A stretch of 64,000 nucleotides of DNA from Rhodospirillaceae bacterium (GTDB lineage Bacteria; Pseudomonadota; Alphaproteobacteria; Rhodospirillales; Rhodospirillaceae). Below the pieces are notes generated by a model. The model did not search any database. It was not told the origin of the DNA and was given only the letters and a program-made list of their open reading frames with translations. Below, piece after piece: positions 24,405 through 31,961 of this stretch. Position 1 is the first letter of the stretch; each line of letters opens with the position of its first letter. The stretch covers positions 62,001 to 126,000 of the forward strand of contig JAQWRV010000013.1 in the NCBI GenBank assembly GCA_029243545.1, given 5' to 3'. The translations under genes and the position numbers were made by a program.

Positions 24405-25715
24405 TTAGACGTCAGCGCTAAGTCTTCTATGGACTTCTTCCACTTCCAATCCGGACGGAATCGGTTTGAGTCTTAAATATAGAAGACCCGCAATCGCCAG
24501 CGGAATCGCGACGACGATCGACATGGCCATATCCCAGCCCAAGTCATCAATACTGTATGTAACCGCCAGCGGACCAGCGGCAATACCTAGATTTACGGCC
24601 AAGCTGGAGCATACCGCCAAGCCTGTCGCTCGGATATGCGTCGGAAAGACTTCTGCTATGTACGCAAATTTTACAGCGGCTGTGCCGTAAAAGAATGTCG
24701 TTGTGATGCAGAGAACAATTAGCGTGTCCCAGTACCCTGACGTAAACCAGATCATACAAAGAAACGAGGTCGCGCCAAGGAGAGTCCAAATTGTCACGGT
24801 TGTGCGACGAGAAAAGATAAATTCACCTGTATACGCAGCAACAATGTAGCCGACCACGGCAACCGCGTTTGCATACCCAACAATGTAGGTTGCATCACTT
24901 TGAGGCAGACCCCGGGATTCGATGAGGTAGCTTGGAAGCCATATGGCCGAGACGCCATAGGCGATGACAAAAATGAATTGCGCTAGGAATAGCGTTATGG
25001 TGCGAACACGCATTTCAGGCGCGAATAAAGCAGCCACCTTTGCGCGGCTCCCGCCATGCACCTCAGACCCCTTGGCGACAGTTTCTTTGTGCCCTTCAAA
25101 CCGTTTGGTCTCACGCAAAAACTTATGGATAACCCAAGCAAACGGAATTGATAACAAACCGACAATAAACAAAGGGCGCCAACCGTAAGTATCCAAAATA
25201 GGGGCGGCAAACAGTGCAGCGAAAAATGCGCCCAATGGAAAAGCCGTTTGCAAGAGGCCAGCCATGATGCCGCGATAGCGGGCTGGCGCCTCTTCGGTCA
25301 CGATCGCGCCTGTCGTCGGATACAACGCGCCACCGCTCGCAATTGCGAAAGCCCGAAGAACCGTCATAACGATAATGCCAAGAGAAAAAGCAACACCGCC
25401 AACGACGATTTGTGCAGAGCTTTCAGGCACGATTGAGTGCGCGGCGATGAATAACGATGACACCACCGTAATAACCATCAACATGTGCTTGCGCCCGAAT
25501 CGATCGGTCAGCGTTCCAATATAAATTTGGATAATTGCACCGACCGAATAGGACAAGGCGACGACCCAGCCCATAGCCTTCAGGCTGACACTGAACGCTT
25601 CACGGATAGAGGGCAGCGCATAAGAAAATAGCGCCAAGTCGACCTGGCTGAACATGTAAGCCAAATGGCATACAATAAACGCTTGAAGCGGATAACCGCG
25701 TATTTGAGACCACAT
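24405..25715 (-). CDS. MFS transporter (AAHS/sugar-acid type)
   Basis: The 436-aa protein has 12 predicted helices. The loop 2-3 signature GTLTDRFGRKHML and the loop 8-9 region are those of the aromatic acid:H+ symporter or general metabolite:H+ group, typical of importers of organic acids. It is expressed toward the quinone oxidoreductase and hydrolase genes, so it could import their substrate. That is inference. Confidence 0.88.
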   Translation of the reverse strand: MWSQIRGYPLQAFIVCHLAYMFSQVDLALFSYALPSIREAFSVSLKAMGWVVALSYSVGAIIQIYIGTLTDRFGRKHMLMVITVVSSLFIAAHSIVPESSAQIVVGGVAFSLGIIVMTVLRAFAIASGGALYPTTGAIVTEEAPARYRGIMAGLLQTAFPLGAFFAALFAAPILDTYGWRPLFIVGLLSIPFAWVIHKFLRETKRFEGHKETVAKGSEVHGGSRAKVAALFAPEMRVRTITLFLAQFIFVIAYGVSAIWLPSYLIESRGLPQSDATYIVGYANAVAVVGYIVAAYTGEFIFSRRTTVTIWTLLGATSFLCMIWFTSGYWDTLIVLCITTTFFYGTAAVKFAYIAEVFPTHIRATGLAVCSSLAVNLGIAAGPLAVTYSIDDLGWDMAMSIVVAIPLAIAGLLYLRLKPIPSGLEVEEVHRRLSADV

Positions 25716-25833
25716 GAAGAGGAAAACACTTTTATTGAAACTGGGAGAACCCTAGCCCACACGCAGGGACACACAAAGCCGTTCTCGGCCTTGTCCTGCT
25801 TAAAGGTATTTTTTGAATGAGGCAGTCAGCTGA

Positions 25834-26019
25834 TCAGTGCAAGGTCGCAACGACCTGAGTGCCGGTGTGCGATGATACGGCTGGAACATTGGCAAGGCCA
25901 CCGTGATCCATCGGTAACATTCCGGCCACGAGGAAAAGCCAGAGGCCTACCCCGAAAACAATAAATAGAACGACCCGTAATTCCCGTATTTTTGTCGCAG
26001 ACTTGAATTTGTCTGACAT
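25834..26019 (-). CDS. Small single-helix membrane protein
   Basis: The protein has 61 aa: a charged N-terminus (MSDKFKSATKIREL), one strong hydrophobic helix (about 17-34) and a short Gly/His tail. The ATG at 26019 has an AAGGAGTG site 10 bp upstream, which supports real translation and excludes longer in-frame starts. It lies 118 bp upstream of the MFS gene on the same strand and may be a small partner subunit. Not a recognised family. Confidence 0.6.
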   Translation of the reverse strand: MSDKFKSATKIRELRVVLFIVFGVGLWLFLVAGMLPMDHGGLANVPAVSSHTGTQVVATLH

Positions 26020-26331
26020 AGCCCCGCACTCCTTCGTAATCTCAGGACTTTTGTGCGCCCTACCACTAATACGCGTAGAGTGAAAATTTAATAAAAACCG
26101 TAAGAAATCAACTTTCGCGCAAAGCGATATTTTTATGTGAGAAAATACAGCACTTTCGATTGCAAGATATCCCACTGATAGCGGTACCCTTCATCTACAT
26201 TTGGTCTGATTGGGACTAATTTTCTATATTATTCTTTATATGATTCGAGTGATTTTGAACCGATACTAAAAGTGGTGACGCCCTCGACTTTGTCCTGGTC
26301 AAATGCGCCGATGTGAAAGGAGACCTTCGCT
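26020..26331. promoter_or_regulatory. AT-rich divergent intergenic region
   Basis: This 312-bp gap lies between the small membrane protein (minus) and the NTF2-like gene (plus). It is clearly more AT-rich than its surroundings, with TATATTATT and TATATGATT stretches near 26225-26245 that could serve as -10 regions. No convincing -35 pair, dyad, RNA gene or reading frame was found. Confidence 0.4.
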
Positions 26332-26883
26332 GTGACCAATATCGTTTCTGAAATCGAGGCCGTACTGCGCAAGACCGAAGAAGTATGGGACAAACAGGAT
26401 TATTCGGCCTTAAAGGCGCTTTGGGATGAGGATGATGACCAGCCCTATTATGGCCCGGAAGAATGGGAAGCCGGTGTCATATCTGGCTGGCCGGACCTGA
26501 GCCGTTACTGGGACCCGGTACCCGGCAAAAAAATTCTGATCGGTATCCGTAACCGTTACTCCAACGTCAAAGCTAAACTGGTGGGCAAAGACGTCGCGGT
26601 CGCGGTCTATGACCTGCGCTACGACATGCAGATTGTCGGGCAGAAACCGCTTGGGGGTAACGACCGTATTATGGCTGTTTTCCGCAAGAAGCCCTATGGA
26701 TGGAAATATACAGCCTATATTGAGGCGCCTCTCAACCCTATGACTCTTGTCCGCAAACTCTATCAAGAAAGCGTTCCAGACGATTTCCAGGACTATCTAA
26801 AAGAGATCGGCGCAGACCCGAATGCTGGAGGAGAGAAGGTCCCCTGGGGTTCATTTGAATCGGACAGTGGATCTACTGATTAG
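26332..26883 (+). CDS. NTF2/SnoaL-like protein of unknown function
   Basis: The 183-aa protein resembles the SnoaL/DUF4440 cone-shaped fold: an N-terminal helix (SEIEAVLRKTEEVWDKQDYSALKALWDED), then a curved sheet (VAVAVYDLRYDMQIVG, RIMAVFRKKPYGWKYTAYIEAP). Unusually, a 50-residue C-terminal extension follows the last strand. The start is GTG at 26332 with AAAGGAGA upstream. Members are isomerases, hydrolases or non-enzymatic; function unknown. Confidence 0.7.
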   Translation: MTNIVSEIEAVLRKTEEVWDKQDYSALKALWDEDDDQPYYGPEEWEAGVISGWPDLSRYWDPVPGKKILIGIRNRYSNVKAKLVGKDVAVAVYDLRYDMQIVGQKPLGGNDRIMAVFRKKPYGWKYTAYIEAPLNPMTLVRKLYQESVPDDFQDYLKEIGADPNAGGEKVPWGSFESDSGSTD

Positions 26884-26916
26884 CTATGCGGCGGCGATCA
26901 CTCGCGCCTTCCGCCG

Positions 26917-27900
26917 CTATATGTCACCGCCGATCTCAAATACTGTGCGGCCTGTCGTCCGGCGGTTCTCAAAATCGTAATGGGCTTGTCCAATTTGATC
27001 CAGCGGAATGGGCGGATTGAGCGGGAAGATCCAGTCTTTTTTATCGAGTTTTGAAATAATTTCAGGAAACTCAGCACCTTTGGTTTTTGCCATGGCGTGA
27101 TACTGGATAAAGCCGCGCACGCCAGCAGAGGCTGCGATCAAGCCTGAGATATTGACCTCAGGTGCTTGTCCAGCCATGGCGCCGATGTAGATCACTTGGC
27201 CAAAGGGCGCGAGACAGACGAGGTTCTTCGGTGCGCCAGGCCCGGCATTACCGTCGATGATGACGTCCGCACCCGCACCACCCGTAAATTCTTTGACCCT
27301 GGCCGGCCAGTCTTCCTCGGCGCGCTCGTTGATCAAATGATCCGCGCCGAACTGCTCGGCCCACACGACCTTTTCCTGACTGCCGACTAAGCCGATGACG
27401 GTACATCCCGCATCTTTAGCAATCTGGGTGGTCATAACACCGACCGCACCTGCAGCGGAGTGAACAACAACGACATCACCTTCTTGCACATGTGCCATGG
27501 TGTGAAGCATATGCCACGACGTTAACGTCGATGTGAAGTAAACCGTACCCAGGGTCCAATGGAATTCATCGGGAATAGGCACCAACGCTGACGGTGCCGC
27601 TATGGCGTATTCACTGCACCCACCCCACGAGCCCGCGACTGAGAACCTTTTGCCAATCAGGCTATCATCAGTACCAGGCCCAACGGCATCGACGCGACCG
27701 GAGTATTCGTATCCCAATGTAAATGGTATGTCTGGCACGCCCCATTTAATGCGACCGGCCCTGGCATGGGTGTCAAGCGGATTCAAAGCACAATAAGCGA
27801 CTTGGAGCCTGACCTGCCCTTCTCCCGGCTCGGGCTTCGCGATATCGGTAATCTTGAGTGACTCAGATGGTCCGTTTTCGGAGACAACGACGGCGCGCAT
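26917..27900 (-). CDS. Quinone oxidoreductase-like MDR
   Basis: The protein has about 327 aa with a GroES-like domain (ALNPLDTHARAGR) and a Rossmann domain with VVVHSAAGAVGVMTTQIAKDAG; it lacks the zinc ligands. This fits NADPH:quinone reductases (QOR). The ATG at 27900 has AAAGGGA and starts with MRAVVVSENG as family members do, so the in-frame start at 27963 is less likely. It is divergent from the HAD gene, 63 bp away. Confidence 0.87.
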   Translation of the reverse strand: MRAVVVSENGPSESLKITDIAKPEPGEGQVRLQVAYCALNPLDTHARAGRIKWGVPDIPFTLGYEYSGRVDAVGPGTDDSLIGKRFSVAGSWGGCSEYAIAAPSALVPIPDEFHWTLGTVYFTSTLTSWHMLHTMAHVQEGDVVVVHSAAGAVGVMTTQIAKDAGCTVIGLVGSQEKVVWAEQFGADHLINERAEEDWPARVKEFTGGAGADVIIDGNAGPGAPKNLVCLAPFGQVIYIGAMAGQAPEVNISGLIAASAGVRGFIQYHAMAKTKGAEFPEIISKLDKKDWIFPLNPPIPLDQIGQAHYDFENRRTTGRTVFEIGGDI

Positions 27901-27963
27901 GGCAAAGTCCCTTTCCAAATTGAATTGCTTTATACTTTCTGACAGGCATAAGCGAAGGGCCAA

Positions 27964-28632
27964 ATGACAGCAATAATTTTCGATTGTGACGGCGTGCTAG
28001 TGGACAGCGAAATTATTGCCATGCGCGCAGGAATGCGTGCCCTCAAAGAACTCGGCCTTACTTATGATGAAGACGATTTTATTCATCGTCATTGTGGGAC
28101 AACCGTTGCTGCCTATTTGAAGTCGATTGAGGGCGATCATCAGAGCGCATTCGGAAAACCTTTACCCGACGGATTTGTTGAAAAGCTAATGCAAGAAACC
28201 AAAGATGAAATGAATGCATCATTGGAAGCGGTACCGGGTGTGCACGATGTTGTGGATTCTATTCAGCATCCTCTAGCGGTTGCCTCTTCTTCAGGCCTAA
28301 ACCGGCTCCATTTCAAACTGAAGAAAACGGACCTGCACCACCGGTTTGATCCACACATCTATTCAGGCGACCAAGTTAAAAAAGGCAAGCCCGCCCCGGA
28401 TTTATTTCTATTTTCAGCCGAACAACTTGGCGTCCACCCCGAAAAATGCATTGCCATTGAAGACAGCGTCAATGGTGTTAAATCTGCCTTGGCGGCGGGC
28501 ATGACCGTAATTGGCTTTACGGGCGGGAGTCACTGCCGTCCCAGCCACACGAAACACTTGTTAGACGCCGGAGCATCGGTCGTCGCAAACCACATGGGCA
28601 AGCTGTTATCGACCCTTGAGGACCTGACTTAA
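27964..28632 (+). CDS. HAD superfamily hydrolase (beta-phosphoglucomutase-like)
   Basis: The 222-aa HAD-IA enzyme has motif I DCDGVLVDSE (Asp nucleophile and general acid), motif II VASSSG, the motif III lysine in KKGKPAPDLF, and motif IV IEDSVNG. An alpha-helical cap lies between residues 15 and 80. It is of the phosphoglucomutase, phosphoglycolate or sugar-phosphate phosphatase type; the substrate cannot be read. The stop shares TTAA with the convergent MFS gene. Confidence 0.9.
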   Translation: MTAIIFDCDGVLVDSEIIAMRAGMRALKELGLTYDEDDFIHRHCGTTVAAYLKSIEGDHQSAFGKPLPDGFVEKLMQETKDEMNASLEAVPGVHDVVDSIQHPLAVASSSGLNRLHFKLKKTDLHHRFDPHIYSGDQVKKGKPAPDLFLFSAEQLGVHPEKCIAIEDSVNGVKSALAAGMTVIGFTGGSHCRPSHTKHLLDAGASVVANHMGKLLSTLEDLT

Positions 28633-29987
28633 CGTTGGCTTGCTGTTTGAGCCGCAATTCTTTCTGCTTCCACACGGTACGGTTCTACGCAACGCCATAG
28701 CAGAAACGCCGAAATAGGCGCCACGACACCGACCGCAATAGACAGCGAATACCTGACAGCTTCATCGTAGCCAAAACCGACATCGGTGATGAGCGCTATG
28801 ACCGTGGGTGCCAAACCAATTCCAGCCAAATTTACCAAGAACAGAAACATCGCTGAGACAATGGCTCTCAACCTGTTCGGTGTAATGATCTGCAGCGCAG
28901 CTGTAGCGGCACCCCAGGGAAAACTTGCGAAAAATGTTAGTCCAGCAAAACCGACGATGGCCAACGTCGGGTTTGAAGTTAAAGGTGCCAACACTCCAAA
29001 TGGCAAAGTGAACAGCACACCGACAATGCCAGTTCGAATTTCCGCATCAGCCTTGCCATGTTTGCGCCAGTGTCCGGCCAGCATGCCCCCGGCGGTTACG
29101 CCGATGAGTCCGAAAACCACAACGATTAAGCCGTATGTTCCACCGACTTCACCCGGCGACATTCCGAAGTTTCGGATAAAGTGTGTTGGAATCCAAGCAG
29201 AGGTTCCTGTCCAAATGAAAGCATAAAGTGCGAAGCCAAAGAAGTGATACAAGTACGCCTTCGGCCGCGACATAATGTAGTTGAACGCCCGTGAGACATG
29301 GCTGCCCAAACTTGCGGTGCCGGTTTCATTCGCCGTCGCACCGAGCCTTTTGGGTTCGCGCAATGTCATGACCCATAAGCCGATGAGAAGGCCAGGCAGG
29401 CCGACGTACATAAATGTCACTTGCCAGGGTTCGAGATGCCCGACGACGGGCAGATCAAGTGCAGGCGTAACTTCAATGATGGCTCCACCAATAACGAGTG
29501 CGAGACCGGAACCGATGAAAAGTCCTGCATTGTAGAAACTAAAAGCACGGGCCAGCTTCTCGGGCCTGAAATAATCAGGCACCAAAGAGTATGCGGAAGG
29601 CGATAGAGCTGCCTCACCAACACCGACGGCGATACGCGCGAGGAACATGTGCACGAATGAATTCGCCAGGCCACAAGCTGCCGTCGCAAAACTCCATAAA
29701 TAAACCGCGACTGAGATAATTCTTACGCGATTGCCGCGATCGGCTAGCCAACCGATCGGCATGCCGAGCAATGTATAGAATATCGCAAACGCCAAGCCGT
29801 GGAGCAGGCTTATTTCGGTATCTGATATTTGCAGAGAGGTGCGAATAGGTTCGACGAGGAGAGTGAGGATCGTCCGGTCGATGTATGAGAAGGCATAGGC
29901 AATAACCAATACGACCATGACGTACCAGGCGTAGGGCTCAGACGGATACTCTTCGGACTGTGCGTCCGCTTGAACTTGCTCACTCAT
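28629..29987 (-). CDS. MFS transporter, spinster-like
   Basis: The protein has about 452 aa and 12 helices. The first loop motif is GMPIGWLADRGNR, and the SYIDRTILTLLVEPIR segment in the first helix is typical of spinster-like MFS proteins (sphingolipid-like or aromatic compound transport). The ATG at 29987 has a GGGGGAG site, better than an upstream start at 30002. Its stop overlaps the HAD gene stop by 4 bp. Confidence 0.87.
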   Translation of the reverse strand: MSEQVQADAQSEEYPSEPYAWYVMVVLVIAYAFSYIDRTILTLLVEPIRTSLQISDTEISLLHGLAFAIFYTLLGMPIGWLADRGNRVRIISVAVYLWSFATAACGLANSFVHMFLARIAVGVGEAALSPSAYSLVPDYFRPEKLARAFSFYNAGLFIGSGLALVIGGAIIEVTPALDLPVVGHLEPWQVTFMYVGLPGLLIGLWVMTLREPKRLGATANETGTASLGSHVSRAFNYIMSRPKAYLYHFFGFALYAFIWTGTSAWIPTHFIRNFGMSPGEVGGTYGLIVVVFGLIGVTAGGMLAGHWRKHGKADAEIRTGIVGVLFTLPFGVLAPLTSNPTLAIVGFAGLTFFASFPWGAATAALQIITPNRLRAIVSAMFLFLVNLAGIGLAPTVIALITDVGFGYDEAVRYSLSIAVGVVAPISAFLLWRCVEPYRVEAERIAAQTASQR

Positions 29988-30072
29988 TTGACACTCCCCC
30001 ACGCCGACAGCTTCGCGGCGGCGCCATCATAGGCGGCTAACCCTAAGAAAATCCAGGGTCAAGGAAGGGGGA

Positions 30073-30107
30073 CAAAAAGAAACCCCCCGCCGAAACGACG
30101 GAGGCCT
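30073..30107 (-). terminator. Rho-independent terminator
   Basis: On the minus strand a GC-rich stem (CCTCCGTCG-TTT-CGGCGGGGG, with one T-G pair) is followed by a T-rich run (TTTCTTTTT). It ends the transcript of the 30128-30892 gene and those upstream of it. Confidence 0.8.
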
Positions 30108-30127
30108 TTATCGCAATACAAATCAGA

Positions 30128-30892
30128 TCAAATCATATCCCAGGGAAACACAAGATCAGCGTCAACGGCAGCGAGAATTTTCCCAATCGAGCTGTCGTCA
30201 TCAATCGCTTCAACAATCAGATCGGCTAAATCAGCACGATTAATAATGCCCGAAGCGTCGCGGCTATCGCTGAGATAAGCCCGGCCTGTCCGTGCGTCTG
30301 ATTTAAGCCCGCCCGGCCGAATGATCGTGTAGTCAAGCCCAACATCCATAAGATGATCTTCAGCCTGGGTTTTCAACGGAAGCATATCTTTCAAAAACGT
30401 TCTGGCCGGCAATGGCGCTGCCTCATAGCTATCCCCAGCACCTATGGTGCTCACGAGAAGCATGCGTTTGACGTCAGCTGCCGCCGCGGCGTCAAAGATA
30501 TTTCGATTGCCCAGATAGTCTGGCTTAGGATCACAGCTGAAACAGGCAATGGTGGTCAGGACGGCTGTGTAGTCGTTATCTGCGAACGCTGCCGTGACCG
30601 AATCCATATCCAAGGCGTCGCCTGTGACGAAATTCACATCCAAGAACTCGAGTTGGGAGCGATCTGAACTGGGCCGCACAAATGCTGTGACTCGATCTCC
30701 CCTAGCTATAAGAACACGCGCCACTTCAAGGCCGGTATTACGGGTTGCACCGAAGATCAATAGGTGACGACCGCCTTCCGGTGCAGCATCGGCCTGCATT
30801 TCAAAGGGTGGATACTGAGTGGTTTGGAACGACCAAACCACTAATGCAACGATAACGGCCAAAGCAACCAGGCCAACGCGTTTAAGAGTCAT
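30128..30892 (-). CDS. Membrane-anchored NAD(P)-binding protein (NmrA/SDR-like)
   Basis: The 254-aa protein has an N-terminal transmembrane helix (VGLVALAVIVALVVWSF) before an atypical SDR domain starting with LLIFGATRNTGLEVARVL. Later motifs are VSTIGAGDSYE and DYTIIRPGGL, as in NAD(P)H-binding NmrA-like proteins. An anchored, possibly periplasm-facing Rossmann protein is odd, because the cofactor is cytoplasmic; the N-terminal helix may leave the domain inside. It is the last gene before a clear terminator and follows the beta-propeller gene. Confidence 0.78.
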   Translation of the reverse strand: MTLKRVGLVALAVIVALVVWSFQTTQYPPFEMQADAAPEGGRHLLIFGATRNTGLEVARVLIARGDRVTAFVRPSSDRSQLEFLDVNFVTGDALDMDSVTAAFADNDYTAVLTTIACFSCDPKPDYLGNRNIFDAAAAADVKRMLLVSTIGAGDSYEAAPLPARTFLKDMLPLKTQAEDHLMDVGLDYTIIRPGGLKSDARTGRAYLSDSRDASGIINRADLADLIVEAIDDDSSIGKILAAVDADLVFPWDMI

Positions 30893-30916
30893 ATTGAGTG
30901 TCCTTTTAGAAAGGGC

Positions 30917-31948
30917 TTAACCCGGGAACTGCGCGACACCGGACAATGAATTGTTTTGACCGATATATCCGCTTTTGACGACTTCGCCGGTTTCAACACT
31001 TATTGTAACAATTTGACCAGTGAAGAAGTTACCGACAATGATTTCCTTGCCGCTAATGGATGTTCCAGAAGCAGCCCAGCCCGCACTATCCATATCGTAA
31101 TAACGGATGACGTCGCCGGTATCTTTGTCGAGAAGCACCAAGCCATTACCCGTGCTGATGAGCAGAGAACCATCGAGCATGGAGGTCAACGTCAGAACCA
31201 TAAAAATATTCTCGTCTTCATCGAACACTTTTAGGTCGGGTAATTGCTTACGGTTGACGAGGTCATACTGCATCACCCGGTTGCCAGTTTCAGAAATGTA
31301 AATCATACGCGTGTCGTTGTCAGTCAGCACAGTTGATGTGACACCATGAATACCCGCCAAACCACCGTGGGTATCCGTTGCAAATTCCTCGATCAATTTT
31401 GCGTCGGCGCTGAACTTAAAAACGTCCCCGTCGCCAATGACATCACGGCCTTCGAGAAGGTTGAATACAGTTGTAGCTGAAGCAATTTGAATTTCCTTGC
31501 CCTGGAGATGCTCACCAAAGTAGAGGCTGCCGTCAGCTCCAAAAGTCACACTACTCAACGAGCGCTCTGAAAAATGCCGGACCGGTTTCTGCACGCCATA
31601 TTTATCAATCTCGACGACGCTTGGCGTACCTTGAGCAAATGCCCAAAGCGTACCATCTGGCGCGAAGGCTAACCCACCAATTTTGTGCTTTGTCCCCTTC
31701 GTATAGAACTCGCCCTTGAGTTTGAGATCAGCGTCATATTGAAAAATACGACCGGTGCCCATGTGGTCATCGGTCGGGTTATCCATGATCGTTGCCGCAA
31801 CGAAGACGTCTCCCTTGGCAAACGGTTGAAAACCCTTAGGGGACTCATCAGCAGCATTCGCCATTGAAAACGATGTGGTCGCTAGTCCTGTGGCCACTAA
31901 CGTGCCGATGAGGGTGCGTCTGCTAATCATAAATTGCTTGCCATTCAT
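30917..31948 (-). CDS. Tat-exported beta-propeller protein (SMP-30/YVTN-like)
   Basis: The protein has about 343 aa. The N-terminus carries a twin-arginine motif (SRRTLIGTLVA) and a cleavage region at SMANA. Repeated blades such as IGGLAFAPDGTLWAF, SSVTFGADGSLYFG and MLDGSLLISTGNG indicate an SMP-30/NHL or YVTN-type beta-propeller, which can be a lactonase, a scaffold or a quinoprotein-like domain. Starts further upstream would precede the Tat signal. It lies 13 bp after the cytochrome-GLUG gene. Confidence 0.8.
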   Translation of the reverse strand: MNGKQFMISRRTLIGTLVATGLATTSFSMANAADESPKGFQPFAKGDVFVAATIMDNPTDDHMGTGRIFQYDADLKLKGEFYTKGTKHKIGGLAFAPDGTLWAFAQGTPSVVEIDKYGVQKPVRHFSERSLSSVTFGADGSLYFGEHLQGKEIQIASATTVFNLLEGRDVIGDGDVFKFSADAKLIEEFATDTHGGLAGIHGVTSTVLTDNDTRMIYISETGNRVMQYDLVNRKQLPDLKVFDEDENIFMVLTLTSMLDGSLLISTGNGLVLLDKDTGDVIRYYDMDSAGWAASGTSISGKEIIVGNFFTGQIVTISVETGEVVKSGYIGQNNSLSGVAQFPG

Positions 31949-31961
31949 ATCTGTCAATTTT

